Origin: Gymnothorax reevesii
Lineage: Eukaryota > Chordata > Actinopteri > Anguilliformes > Muraenidae
Length of the DNA: 64,000 bases
Direction of reading: 5' to 3'
Assembly (NCBI GenBank): GCA_029721435.1
Contig: CM056576.1
Location: 73,301,876-73,365,875, forward strand
In this document: piece after piece, positions 44,473 to 55,999 of the stretch
Position numbering within the stretch: position 1 is the first letter of the stretch
Layout of the letters: every line of letters begins with the position of its first letter
Notes under the pieces: generated by a model
The model's input: the letters and a program-made list of their open reading frames with translations, nothing else
Told to the model about the DNA's origin: nothing
The model's database searches: none
Made by a program: the position numbers and the translations under genes

Positions 44473-47400
44473 TATGAAAACACGGCCTCACTTCCCATAA
44501 TGGTTCCAAGTTTTACAATCCTGCAACTACAGGGCAATACTGCCACAAAAAAATTTGTGAGCAAGCCTGATAATGCTACATTTCTCTCACTGATGAGGGT
44601 TTGATGGCATTTCTATTTTAAGAGCTGTTAACCACTCATTCAATTACTGCAGTGTGCCCACTGACAAAAAAGGACACATTATTCAGCCCACAGACTTCCC
44701 ATCATCGAAACAGACAGATGCGTAACGAGCAAAACAACTGAAGTGCTCTGAGAACTCATTGAAACACGAAAGTGCAAGATCTTCAGAAAAACATCCAACA
44801 TGCATCCAACAGTTGTCAGACTCAGAGAAGTCAGCAACATTGATCAATCTTCCTTGTATCACCATTTAAGATTTTATATTAGGTCTTACTTGAAAGTCCT
44901 TACATAGGAGTTTTTGCTAAATACCTTAATACAAACATGCCACCGCTTGGCTGTTATAATGATTCTCCTTTTCCCAGGTGACATGTAGACCAATAAACGC
45001 AGAATGTATTCACACAGTTCCAATCACATCTGTGAATTTATTTAGGCAAAATGAACATTGTGGAACATTACATCATCGGCCCTGCTCACAGGAGATGTGC
45101 TTGTACTGAAAAATGCGAGACACAACACCACATGCACGTCTTTTGAAAGCGCAGAGAAAAGGAGACACAAAGTGAACCGACAGAAATTCCTGCTCTGCCC
45201 ATTCTCTTTTGCAATTGCTCACCTGCTCTGAAAGTGACAGTGATGAGTGGAGCATCTCCCCAAAAGTTGAACAGATTTAAACTTTGCACACCATACAAAA
45301 ACAGGAACCAAATGTCAGTATTCGGCCTTAAAAAGGTGAGTGCTTGACTCTTAGACATGGTTGAGGAGACGCAAGATAAAAAGAAGAGCTTCTGGCACGT
45401 TACCATTGTTAAATAATTAGAAAACAACAAACTGAAAAACAGATATGTCTCCTGTGTTTATGCCACCATACTGTGCTTTTATGAAGAACTGCAAGACCAG
45501 CAGGTCGAAACACTTTGGCAGCAGTAGAATCCTCTTCGGAACACGTCTTTGTCTTGAAGTCCTACTCTGGTTTTTACCAAAACCAAACCCTATGCTAACG
45601 CCTGGCAAATAGTGCAATCAGAATGCCTCAGAGCAGAGGTGCACATCACTGCATCCAAATACAAAAGCACAGCAGGGCATCCCAGCCACTGAGCAACTAG
45701 ACCAAACCCTTCACTTCAAAGCAACAAGCATAATCATCCACCCCATTTACATCAGTGAATCACTGACAGCAAGTGGCAGCTCTACATATCTTATTGACTA
45801 TGTGAAGAAATCCATCCTCTTTCACTCCCGAAAAACGCTCAAGACCTCAACAAAGACCTCAATGTAAACCTAGTCTGCCGGTATACAGTAACAGATTATT
45901 CCCATTTACAGCCGCTAGTTGTAATCTCCAAAAGACGCACAACAGAAAAAATAAAATGCTTACATTTGCGACCGCACTGCTGGAGAGGCCTCTACACTGG
46001 CAGAGCAGGACTGGCTGCTCCAGAGTGGCAGTGGCAGCAGACAGGCGTCTTCACAGTTGTTACACTTACTATCCAGCCTGTGACCTCCTGGGGGGGTCCC
46101 TGCTGTGACATCACCCTGGGGGTCTTTGCACGGCCTCGCCTCTTTGCCGTCAGTATCTAAACATCTTCATCCCTGCCACATTCACAAATCCCACTGCACA
46201 CGGTGGGGGGTCCTCAGTGCCCTGGGTCTGGGGCATAGTGGGAGGTTTGGTGGCTCACAGCTCCCAAAACTCCCTGCTGGTCTGCCTTGTGATTTGGGCG
46301 GGAAAGCACTGTTCCATACCTAAACAACTTGAGTCGACCCCTGCCTCTCCTGTTTTCCTATGGTCTTTCTTCTTGGAAGTGTTTTGATTAATTTAAACAC
46401 GCCATACATGCAGTCAGAGCTGCAAGTAATACTTCAAAACACAAAATGATGTTAGGGAGTAAAATGGGTCAAATACAGGGAAACCTTTCTGAAGCGTACA
46501 ATAGCAGAGCTCCGCCTCCAATCCAACCCACAATCTCCCAGTTACAGGTGAAGTACCTAATCCGTTTGACTGTAAAAAAAACATGCAAATGTGTCAGGCT
46601 GACTGTGGCCGTTTGGTTTGCGCTGACTGCTGTGAAGATGTTTTATAATTTCACACCCAATGCCTAGTTCAAGCACTGGAGAGAGTGAGGTATCCATTCC
46701 TGGAGCACTCCATTTGTAAATACAATTATTTCTAAAGGCTCCTGGAGAATTTCTGTAATCTCTAAATCAGACTTGTCTGTATGCCTTGCCTGTGCAGAAA
46801 AGCGACTGTGTGCAAGTCCTGATTTCTTTACTGCCTGCAGTAAGGCACCTTGTGCTAGCTCTTCATACTGGCATTATTACATTACTTTCGGTTTTTCATA
46901 CGCTGTAATCACCCAAGATTATAACCAGAGAGGGGGAAAAAGAACACTTTCCCCAGCTCAGAAATATTTTTATGGTGTTTCTGGACTATGAATGAGGTCT
47001 GATCATGAGAAGAAGGCTGCAATTAGAGCCCATTCAGGATGTGCAGCTCCACTCTCACGGAATGCTGAGCAATCGAACTGCAAAAAGCACCTGGCAGGCA
47101 TAGAATTATGTGACAAATGTGAGAGGAAAGGTGTTTTTTTCTCAAGAACATCTATTTCCTGATCAAGTATAGGGTCATTCTGTACCAACTGGACCAGGGT
47201 CTGCACCGCACCATTTCAGAAAAATTTGAAAAAAAAATCAAGGGTGTTTGCCATAATTTCAAATGGGCAAATCCCAAATCTTAAGTTCCTGCTCGAATTT
47301 TTCATGGAGTAATTGCCAATTTAAGGACAGGGTGTCTAGTCACTTGCAAATGTAGACTTATAAGCATTTTGAAGGGATACAAATACACTTTCCAGTGCTC

Positions 47401-48416
47401 CTAAATCAAAATAAATGGGGGCATGTCAGTAAAATTACCTGAAATTTATGAATCTGCAATCAGATTTGGCATGTCTCATTTCATTTTCCTGTGATATGCT
47501 GTTGAAAATGGCAGTTTTTACAGAACCAAATTTCTATTTGATTTTTAGATGGTCTCCTAGACCAAAGTATGCATAATCAGGGGTTCATAATCAGCCTCAT
47601 CCTCAGCAGCTACAGCACACAGGCCCCTGAAACCCAATCAAATCTCCTGTCTCTAGTTTAGGAGTAACTTGCATCTGAAAATGCTCATAGTAAAAAAACA
47701 AAATGCCTGAATTCAAGGCATGATTTGGTCATGTGGACATGCCAGAAAAAAATCTGAGAAAATTTGTGGAACAGCCTTAATATTATGGCTATAAACAGTA
47801 GAAAATTCATCTGGTATTTCCGACTCTTCCTGCAAAAAATTCTGGCATTTTTATTTACCATGATGTGTGGCTTATATCAGCCTGTAACATTCAGTAAAGC
47901 CCGTCAACTTGCTTGTAAATGGCTAACATATGCATTATAAAATAATGCCCAAAGGATCACAAAAAAGCCAAAACTGCATTTCATTCACGACAGCTTAAAA
48001 ATCAAGTAGCATTGAAATGTATGCAAGTATTTGCCCATAAATTGGAAAAGGTAAGGCAGTCATGAGGGAATTAATTTCCTCATGGCTCTTAAATGAAACT
48101 CAAATTACTGTTACCAGTATTGCGGGCCGAAAAGATAGAGATGCAAGCATGTTTTGAACATTGAAGGACATCAATGTGGAAAATGCAGAAAGGCATGGGA
48201 ATGCTGGAGATTTCCGCTACAATATCCGTTTACGTTTTAACGTGAAATCACACTTCCACCTCCAAAAAGTGAATTTCAGTCATCAGCCTGTCATCACCTG
48301 AGGACAAAAAGAAGATGCTGCTGACAAACCCTCAGCATCTCAGGCTGTAGGTCTTGTGGATTCAGCAGCAACAACTACCGATTGTGCCTGCTCTCCTCCT
48401 CGGAGAGGAGCACCGG
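44473..48416. other. Unassigned non-coding DNA, one GC-richer patch
   Basis: About 4 kb without a recognised gene. The patch 45960-46340 is GC-richer, with open frames on the plus strand, but no domain, no matching splice pattern and no similarity that I know. The minus-strand frames at 45086-45617 also lack motifs. An untranslated exon or conserved element cannot be excluded. Confidence 0.4.
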
Positions 48417-48516
48417 GCCAGATAGGATAGGAGGAGATGCCCGTGTGGGTGGAGCCATGGAAAACAGCGCCAAGCCAGAGAGGAGAGGAGAAGATGCACG
48501 TGTGGAGAAGCCATGG
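48417..48516. repeat. Imperfect tandem pair of a ~43-bp unit
   Basis: Units at 48417-48460 and 48474-48516 both run GCCAGA..AGGA..GGAG.AGATGC.CGTGTGG..GAGCCATGG-like, separated by 13 bases. They sit in a GC-rich patch. No coding use is apparent. Confidence 0.7.
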
Positions 48517-48879
48517 CTGCTGCGCTGAGTGAGGCTGGGCCAGTATGAAACTCATGCAGGAGTTAATGCGGGAGTCACCGGGACACTACAATTGTCTGCA
48601 ATACCCTTGTGGTTCAGACACGCTACCTCATGACTGGAGTCGAGAATACTACCAACGGTCCCGCAGAATATGCGACCACTCCACTCAAATGCCACAACCC
48701 CCTGTGATACCCTTGATGTCACCATATTGTAGAAATCTGCCATACATGGAAAAATTCATAGAGAGCCTGGCTGGATATGGGACTGCTTAACCCTCGTATT
48801 TGAAAAGCACACAGATTTGCATAAACCTACACCACATCTGGCTATTAATGTGAAAATTGCAATTCTTTCTTTGAGCAAG
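48517..48879. other. Unassigned non-coding DNA
   Basis: An 81-codon frame at 48545 has no known motif. The 3' end of the neighbouring hAT relic may extend into this stretch. Confidence 0.4.
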
Positions 48880-48899
48880 GAGCAAGGGCAGAAAACGAT

Positions 48900-50340
48900 G
48901 GTCCATATGAAGTGAGGGCAATCTGCAGTGATGTAAGAGGTCGTTTGTCAGGCAGGCATGAGCATTTATTTTTATCGCATTCTTGTGAAAGAAGCTTGAT
49001 TCACAGACATATGTTGATCAGAACGCAGTGAGGACAAAAATTACCAGTTGTTTTGTATTTGGGAATTTCTCCGCATCAACACACTCAATTCAAAACTTTA
49101 TCAAGCCTTCATTCTAAAGAGCATGCCTGAGATCAGACGATGATTGCATATCAATGATCTCCAGTTGCAGAGAACCTTTGTCAAATGACGTGATGAACTC
49201 TTGGGTTTTCAAGGAAAAATCCTCGGTGTTCAAGAATTAGTTTTTCACAAAATGCAGCGCATCTGTGGGCATATAGAAGTCATCAAATCTCATTGTACAG
49301 TCATCCCTCAATTTATTTAAAAATCAGATATCACTTGAGTGACTGTGGCACCAGTGGTTGACTTGAAGTTACAGTGGGGGAAAGTGGAGCATTCACAACC
49401 ACTTACTCGGATGAGAAAATAACTGGTTTCCTTGAAAACTAAACAATCACTATTTTTGATCCCTTTTAGTTAGAAACTGAGCAAAGTCAAGTAATGAAAG
49501 ATGTGATTTAAAAATATATCTTTGACACAAATCCATCATCAATCATTTGCAACAAAGATGCATTGGCTTTCTTGTGCTTGACAGCGTGGAGAAAAGTTGC
49601 AATTTCTTCTTTCACAAACTCTATCAGAGCATTCCCCTTGCTTTGCCACATAACATCATTATGCAAAGTAGGTCAAAGTATGTCAGTGGGCTGACTTAAT
49701 ATTGATCTGATGAAGTTAATGATGGCCATAATAAGGTTCATAGTATCTTTAAACTCACCTCAAATAGGAGCGCAGAGCATGCTCTGATTGACGAGGCAGT
49801 GAAGTAATTTAATCTGCAGTGTAATAGCCAACAGTCGCAGAAACAGACCTTTCACTAGCCATAGAATGGGTGCCATCTGTAACTATTATGTTGCCACACT
49901 CCATATTTAGTCCACTGTCTTTGAAAATGAGACGTCATACCATAGGAAAATGATTTTTCCTTTTGTGTGGCCTTCCAATGGGATTAAGGCCAGAATGTCC
50001 TCTCGGCAGCCATCACCATCCAAGAAAAGCACAAATAAAGCAAAGCTGAGCAGCTTAAGAGTTGTCCGTGGATTCATCCACGGCTAGCAACATAAATTCT
50101 GCTTTCCTCAATCCAACCAAAAGGGCTAGCAAGACATTTCTGGCTAAAAGGCTGACCCTTTTTGCTACTGATGTATCCGAAATGGGTATAAATTTAATAC
50201 ATGACACCACTTAGTCTTTCAGTTGATTATCCGATACCACCTCTTCAATAGCAGCTAGCATGAATTCTTCCAATATCACCAGGTCAGTGGGCAGCCTATT
50301 CTTTCTACTAGGGATCCGTGCCACCTGGAGAGAGGCTGTG
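48900..50340 (-). pseudogene. hAT/ZBED-type transposase core and dimerisation region
   Basis: On the minus strand, broken frames give motifs in the order of hAT proteins of the ZBED/FAM200/GTF2IRD2-like group. These are IPISDTSVAKRV (about 50155-50192), LLAVDESTDNS (about 50060-50090, with the first catalytic Asp), VTDGTHSMASE (about 49850-49890) and VMWQSKGNALIEFVKEEIATF (about 49600-49655). Then come the dimerisation region with FPNTKQL, STYVCESSFF (about 48986-49018), and INAHACLTNDLLHH (about 48933-48976). Stops fall inside most segments and at least a few frame changes are needed. The family spans roughly 600 codons. A domesticated host gene is unlikely given the decay. Confidence 0.75.
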
Positions 50341-50396
50341 GTTTCCCTCTCTTTGGTAGACCAAGATCATGTCATGGTAACTTGACAACACTCATT

Positions 50397-50815
50397 CACT
50401 CTCAGAAGTAGAGGTATAGCAGGAGTCCATTTCTGTTCCCCAACGTATTATGTGCCCTATAGGACTAATTATAGGACCTCAAGGTACCTGTGTGAAACTT
50501 TTTAGTGTCTAAAAGGTAATTTTATGTTCCAAAACGAATAGAAACCCACTTCTAAGGTACAACTGCAGTACCTTTGAGGGTACTGCCCCAGTGAGAACCA
50601 AGGCTTGTCACTGGTGCAGTACCCTCAAAGGTACTGCTGTTGCACCTTAGAAGGGGGGTTTTATTTGTTTTGGAACATAAAAGTACCTTTTAGACCCTAA
50701 AAAGGTTCACACAGGTACCTTGAGGTCCTATAATTAGCCCTAAAGGGTACATAAGTGCTGAATGTACCTTGGGGAAGAGAAATGGACTCCTGCTGTACCC
50801 CTATTTCTGAGAGTG
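50397..50815. mobile_element. Long palindromic MITE inside the hAT relic
   Basis: The 419-bp fold-back has arms that pair almost end to end around about 50606. The termini are CACTCTCAGAAGTAGAGGTA and the matching right end TACCCCTATTTCTGAGAGTG; inner arms include AAGGTACCTG/CAGGTACCTT and GCAGTACC...GGTACTGC. The right flank begins TA; the left flank reads TT, so a TA target duplication is possible but mutated. This fish MITE type (TACACTCTCAGAAA ends) has no coding capacity. Confidence 0.9.
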
Positions 50816-50839
50816 TACAATGCTGTTGGGCTTTGGATT

Positions 50840-51115
50840 TTGTGCATGGAAATGTCTGAACTCAGAGGATAACTCTCATCAAATTTAGCATGTTTTTCTT
50901 GAAGTGCCTCATCAAATTATAATCCTTTGCCACCAACATGCGTCATTGCTGAGCAAATACACTGGCTTTACCCCGGCAGCCTCAATCAACAAATATTTTC
51001 CAGTAGCCTCACTGCTGAAGTGGCTAATTTCAATAATATTTCTTTCATCGTTTGATGTAAGCCGCGCCTTCAATAACGGCTGCAAAAGCAAACCATTCCT
51101 GCCTTTGTTAATCAT
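50840..51115 (-). pseudogene. hAT transposase N-terminal BED-like finger, frameshifted
   Basis: The open 67-codon piece at 50912-51115 ends with EAAGVKPVYLLSNDA. The next frame continues LVAKDYNLMRHF and a third gives KHAKFDESYPL. Together they follow the pattern of the BED-type zinc finger that precedes hAT transposase cores. The two cysteines expected near the start (PVCLxC) read Tyr and Ser, while RHF and KHAKFD keep the histidines. The relic would have bound the element's DNA ends. Confidence 0.65.
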
Positions 51116-51325
51116 GTCTGTTTGTAATAGGCTGTTTGTGACAGTGCGTGAGCGCTTCTGGCTAGTTTAAAGGTTTTGTTGTTGGTGCCAGAAGCGGTTA
51201 TTTGCACAAATTCTTTTTCAGATTTTAAAATCTATGCATTAGTAATCAGAACTTTAAGGAGGGATGGTCTTACTTAGTTCCCAGGCCGGATTTGGCCTGC
51301 GGGCTGCCAGTTGAATAACCCTTTT

Positions 51326-53836
51326 CTAAGGCTTTGCTTTGTTCGCAGTAAGGGAAAGATAGAAAGAGCCAACGTTAACAGTTCCACAAATAAATTTTTG
51401 AACATTAATATAGTAGAAAACAATATTTGCTATTTAAAGATATAGTGGAGAAATGATGTCCTGAGCAGAGACTGAAGCCCTAACCCCCCAGTTGTAATTC
51501 GAATGAATGCCACATATAGCGCTCTTTAAGATCAAACTATGCAATTTTTTTTTCATGTAAAATGTCCGTTGCAATCAGTAACACCAATGTTGTCACAAGT
51601 TTATTCTCGGTAGGAAAATTTGCTCACTGTGGCAGCCCTACAGCTCTGACACGATACCATGGCAGAGTGTAGCTTTTTGACTTTTTGTTAGTTAACATTC
51701 TTGATGGTCCATTTCTTCTTTGGTCTGGAGAACCCAGCATCCACTCTTCCTCAAAAGACCTGAAAAATTTATTTTTATGACCACAAAACACATTTTGACT
51801 TGGTGCTGGACCAGCGCATATCCCTCCAAACCTCAGCTTAGGGTTGTATCCTATCCCTGGCTTCACACGCAGAAATTCCTCCATATTCCTTGAATCTTTA
51901 AATTACATTATGCACCATTGATCGTAAAATATAAAAATCCCTTTCTATCTTTCCTTGAAAAACACTGTTTTGAAACCTCATGATGATTTTCTCATGCATG
52001 TGAGCAAATTAGCGATCCTTGATCTTTGGTTCCTGCCAGACTAGGCTTTTCCAGGATGCCGCTTTTGTACCAAATCATGATTACAATCATCTTCAGACAT
52101 CTGCAGAAACAAGACACATCATTACTCAAATTCCGTTTGATTTCCTAACTCATTTTTAGTCGAAATTTGTCCCGGCTTAATCTTTTTTGGAATGCGTTGC
52201 AGGCCTGAATGACAGGAATGGATGTATGCAAAATGAAGTTGATCAAATAAAACATAAGGTCTGCAATCAAATGCATATCGAAGTAAATTTAGAAATCATG
52301 GCTTTCTGTTTTTATGTGCATTTTCCGAACTGTCCCAACTTTTCCTGAGTCAAGATTGTACTTGGTCACGACCATCTACATTCTACCAAACTGTACTTGA
52401 TCGTAAATGTGCCTTCACAGTTCACACGTTAACCGAAATGGGGGTCATTTAAATATATACTAAACTTCAAAAGAAAGGCAAGGGTTAGGTATGTGCTGTA
52501 TTTGTGGCAAGTTGAAGAACTGAGTGATTTTTATTGCTTTTCCAGTGAGGCATGAGTGGAAATAAAGAAGAGCCCGTGGTATTGTAATCCTGAAGCATGC
52601 CACGTGAACGCGCCAAGCACTTCAGTAATAACAAACTTAGAGCTGTTTGTGATGTGTACAGTGACACTTGACTTGTTCTTTTGGGAGTGGTCAATAGCCT
52701 ACATAAAGCCAAAAAAAACACAAAATGCTACTGCATCAAGAAAACAGAACATCTTGTGGCACGAGATGATGAGAAGCAGACAGACCTAACCACCAGGCTA
52801 CCGTGTTAGATTGAAAGAATGTCAATGATCAGACTAAATAGCCGACTGAATTCCACCTCTCTTCATAGAATTTTTACGTATAATTAAAAAGATCTCTTCA
52901 AAATAAAATCACTTTAAGATGGCCCTGGTTTTTAAGCGTTTAAAAATATACACAAAGTAGAAAACATTTAATGAAGCATAACGAATGTGTATGTGACAGA
53001 GAAATTATTTTTGCATGACACGCAATAGTCAAATGCACCAAAGATTTGGCAAAGCATTCAGGTGAATCAGTGCTGCAAATTTGTAACATTTTTTATTTGA
53101 TAATTGAATAAGATTAACTTTAAATAAAGTAATCCATAGCTCTCGATTTTGGTTACTTTTGAGCGTCTAAATAGCCGAGAGTAATGGTGGCAAACATTTT
53201 GTTAAAGCGTATCATACATGACACGAAAATTTTTAACACATTCGCATGCAGCACGCCAAACGCAAAACTAGGCATTCAGTGGAAACGCCTAGTTTTACAT
53301 TTGGGCGTGCTATGTGTGAATGCAGAAGAATGAAGTCAAAGGAATGGCCTGCAATGAGGCAGTGATAATTTCATTGTTAAAAAAGAATCTGACATTCCAT
53401 TGGTTGTGTTGTGTTCCGCGGTTCTGGCCTTTGGCCAGAACAGTATTATTCATGGTTTTAACAGTTTCACGTTCAAGATTTCATAGCTCATGTTCATAGT
53501 CACAGTTTTGACAGTTTCTTGTTTGGATCAAGTATTTCATAATTCATGTTTTTTGTCCATGTTTTTACTTTTCCATGTTTTTGTTTTTGCCAGGTCTGCC
53601 ATGCCACTCCACCGCTTGTCTGCGTTCCGCCCCGTGCCTTCGTTGCTGCACATTTCAGAGCTCTGGTTGGCTTTGTGGTTTCCCCCTTCCTTCTGTGCTG
53701 TGCTGATTCGGGGCTCTCTAAGCTTAATTGGCAATTAACTGTTTTTAAGTTACTAACATTTAATAACTCTCACTGGGTGGTGTAATTCATTAGATAGGCA
53801 CATTACTAATACTACTAATTTAGACAGGGAGTTTAT
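51326..53836. other. Unassigned non-coding DNA
   Basis: About 2.5 kb, AT-rich, no domain or terminal repeat recognised. The part from about 53400 is rich in CATGTT/TTCATG words similar to the following LTR-like stretch. Confidence 0.4.
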
Positions 53837-54449
53837 TGTCATGATTCCTGCTTTGCTATTTCAAGATCTTGTTGTGCTTTTCTGTTCTTAACATTCATGC
53901 TTGCTTCCAAACTGCATACTTAATTGGTACTTAAGCTGAGCATGCTCATTCTCTTAATGAGCAAGTCTTGTCAACCAATCTTGTCCATGTCATGATCTTG
54001 CCCTGCCTCTTGTTCTCCTTCTCCAGGTGTTGCCCCTCATGTGTCCTTGATTACTTACCCTTTATCTGGATGCGGTGGAAGTTGGCTGGCAGACAGCGTC
54101 TCGCTCCTCGCTCAGTGTTCAAGTTCTAGTTCTTGTTTGCAAGTTTTGGTTCTAGTCAAGTCTCGTTTCATGTTCAAGTCTTTGCTCATGTTCATAGCCC
54201 TTGTAAATATAGCCATAGTCTTGTTTATTTTTCTTGCTTATCTCCCTGGAGTTTCCAGTGGTTTTTTGTTCTTGCTGTTTTTGCTTTTTAGTTCTCAGCT
54301 CTGTGTAGCTTACCTTAGTTTGTCTTTTGCAACCCTTTGGGCCAAGTTTTTTGTTGGCCCTCGTGCCTGTTTTGTTTTTTGTTTTTAATAAATCCTCATT
54401 TCCCTTCACCCCGCTTCTGGTGTCTAACTGATTCCGTATCAGGTTGACA
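53837..54449 (+). repeat. Possible solo LTR (Gypsy-like)
   Basis: The segment begins TGTCATGATTCC and ends GGTTGACA, giving TG...CA ends. It is rich in CTTGTT/GTTCAAGTC words and has an AATAAA signal (TTTTTAATAAATCCTC near 54388), followed by CCCTTCACCCCGCTTCTGGTG. This U3-R-U5-like layout is common for fish Gypsy LTRs. No partner LTR, primer site or exact target duplication was found, so the call is tentative. Confidence 0.4.
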
Positions 54450-54619
54450 ATTTTTGACAGGAATGTATCACAAAAAAATCCAAAACAGAAATGTTTCAAG
54501 CACACAGAGGCAGTTCTGAGCACAAGGAGAAAAGGCTAAAGTTTGTGCATAAAAAATACACCCAAGCAGCAGCAGATCTAATGCAAGCGGGGAATATTTG
54601 AGTGCAAGAGCAAAACTTT
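54450..54619. other. Short unassigned spacer
   Basis: AT-rich spacer before a tandem duplication. Confidence 0.4.
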
Positions 54620-55035
54620 GGGTAAAAATTTGGCAAAATCTACACATTAAATCAAAGCATCTGCTCTCATGTGAAAATACAATGCTCTTGATTAATGACA
54701 GGGATTTACCTCCATTTAACACCTCCGACTTTCCATTACACCTGCTTAAAGGAAGTATAGCGTCTAGAGGGCGAAATTTCACAAACAGGCGCTCATTATG
54801 TAATTTTTCATCCAGAAAAAAAATTTTGGGTAAAAATTTGGCAAAATCTACGCTTTAAATCAAAGCATCAGCTCTCAAGTCAAAATAACATGCTCTTGAA
54901 TAAAGACAGGGATTTACCTCCATTTAACACCTTTGACTTTCCATACACCTGCTTAAAGGAACTACAGCGTCTAGAGGGCGAAATTTCACAAACAGGCTCT
55001 CATTATGTAATTTTTCATCCAGAAAAAAAACTTGG
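54620..55035. repeat. Tandem duplication of a 208-bp unit
   Basis: Copies at 54620-54827 and 54828-55035 start GGGTAAAAATTTGGCAAAAT. They share GACAGGGATTTACCTCCATT, AGCGTCTAGAGGGCGAAATT and TTATGTAATTTTTCATCCAG, with scattered substitutions and short indels. Minus-strand frames through both copies give similar KFRPLDA.LPLSRC peptides, which match nothing that I know. The duplication is old enough to have diverged. Confidence 0.9.
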
Positions 55036-55762
55036 CAGTCGTTTCCCATAATATCAAACCATTTTGGAGTAATTAGTAATTTTCTACTTGCCCTAGGAAC
55101 GCCCCTTTTTAATTGCAACAATCGACAATGCTGCCTTTTCTTAGCATGACATAAGATAAAGAACTCATTCGCGGCATAGCAGGTATGTACAACTACAACT
55201 GCAGTAAAAATATCATTTTGATCACTTCATTACATGTTTTGTCGCCCCAGTGCTTAGTAACTTCAAATCTGATATGATTTACATTATGAGCAAAAGACAA
55301 ATTGGCAATATGTATAATTTTTATTTAATCTTACTATGGTTTTCTTAAGGGGCAATCAGAGATGCGCTTAATGGGCTAGAGAGCCGTGGTTCACTAGCGT
55401 TCGCCGTCTGCGAAAGCTACTGCTAAACGCATTAGCCAGGTGTTTGGTTCTCCATTTATAACGTCATATAAGTACTGCGTTTTAGAAGCGTATGACCCAA
55501 ATTTCTGTTAGGAAATTCTAATTCCTCGATCTGCTGTTCGCGAGTCGGCCAAACTGCCTGCTACACTTTGATGTTGATTTGAATTCCTTTATTATGTTCT
55601 CCTGTGCTGACATCCAACAAGCTCGTTAGATAATGTACGGCATTTGGTCAGGCTAGAGTAAAATAATAACATGACCTGACAAGGGGAAAAAGATTAGAAC
55701 ACAAGACAAGAGTCAAGACACAGTGGCAGCATGCAACTAGATACGCAGCAGCAACTAGGGGG
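55036..55762. other. Unassigned non-coding DNA
   Basis: Non-coding. A patch near 55370-55440 (AGCGTTCGCC, AACGCATTAGCC) loosely resembles the reverse complement of 55880-56035, so a larger, degraded inverted structure around the THAP relic is possible. Confidence 0.4.
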
Positions 55763-55870
55763 AAGCGCTTTCACATTGGACGCAAAATGAATTTTTCGTA
55801 CGACAATTGCTTTCAAAGTCAATGCAAAGACGCGAATACATGCGTTTTGCGTCCGGTGTGAAAGCAGCTT
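55763..55870. mobile_element. MITE with AAGCGCTTTCAC terminal repeats (copy 2)
   Basis: This 108-bp element has inverted ends AAGCGCTTTCACATTGGACG and CGTCCGGTGTGAAAGCAGCTT-like. The interior TTTCAAAGTCAATGCAAAGA also occurs, with changes, in the copy at 37484-37648. It is the same family but shorter. Non-coding. Confidence 0.8.
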
Positions 55871-55999
55871 AATAGAACGCTGGCGAAGAGAAGGCGTTAA
55901 ATGTGCGGAATGCAAGCGAAAGCCTGCGAAGTGCTAGCCGCAGCCAGCTCTCTATTAAGCTCAATAGTGTCTAAAACGAAAGCCCTGCTGAAGCGCTGG

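Larger units (their letters stand above)
48880..51325 (-). mobile_element. Decayed hAT-superfamily transposon split by a MITE
   Basis: The minus strand carries, from high to low coordinates: a 5' terminal-type sequence (GGGTTATTCAACTGGCAGCCC with GGCCAAATCCGGCC, 51325-51280), a BED-like N-terminal region, a transposase core, and a C-terminal hAT dimerisation region ending near 48930. A 419-bp palindromic MITE (50397-50815) lies between the N-terminal region and the core. The 3' terminal repeat is not recognisable. Elements of this type move by cut and paste with 8-bp target duplications. Stops and frameshifts are numerous. Confidence 0.75.

Noticed and set aside
45086..45617. Minus-strand frames of 114 and 66 codons as possible exons
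   Set aside because: No domain, no consistent splice sites joining them, and no codon-use signal by eye.
54041..54523. Plus-strand 115-codon hydrophobic frame, as a possible membrane protein, and the opposite Lys/Gln-rich frame
   Set aside because: Both fall in a T-rich, CTTGTT-repetitive LTR-like stretch, so hydrophobicity reflects base composition.
54620..55035. Direct repeats as a CRISPR-like array
   Set aside because: Only two contiguous 208-bp units without spacers, in eukaryotic DNA.
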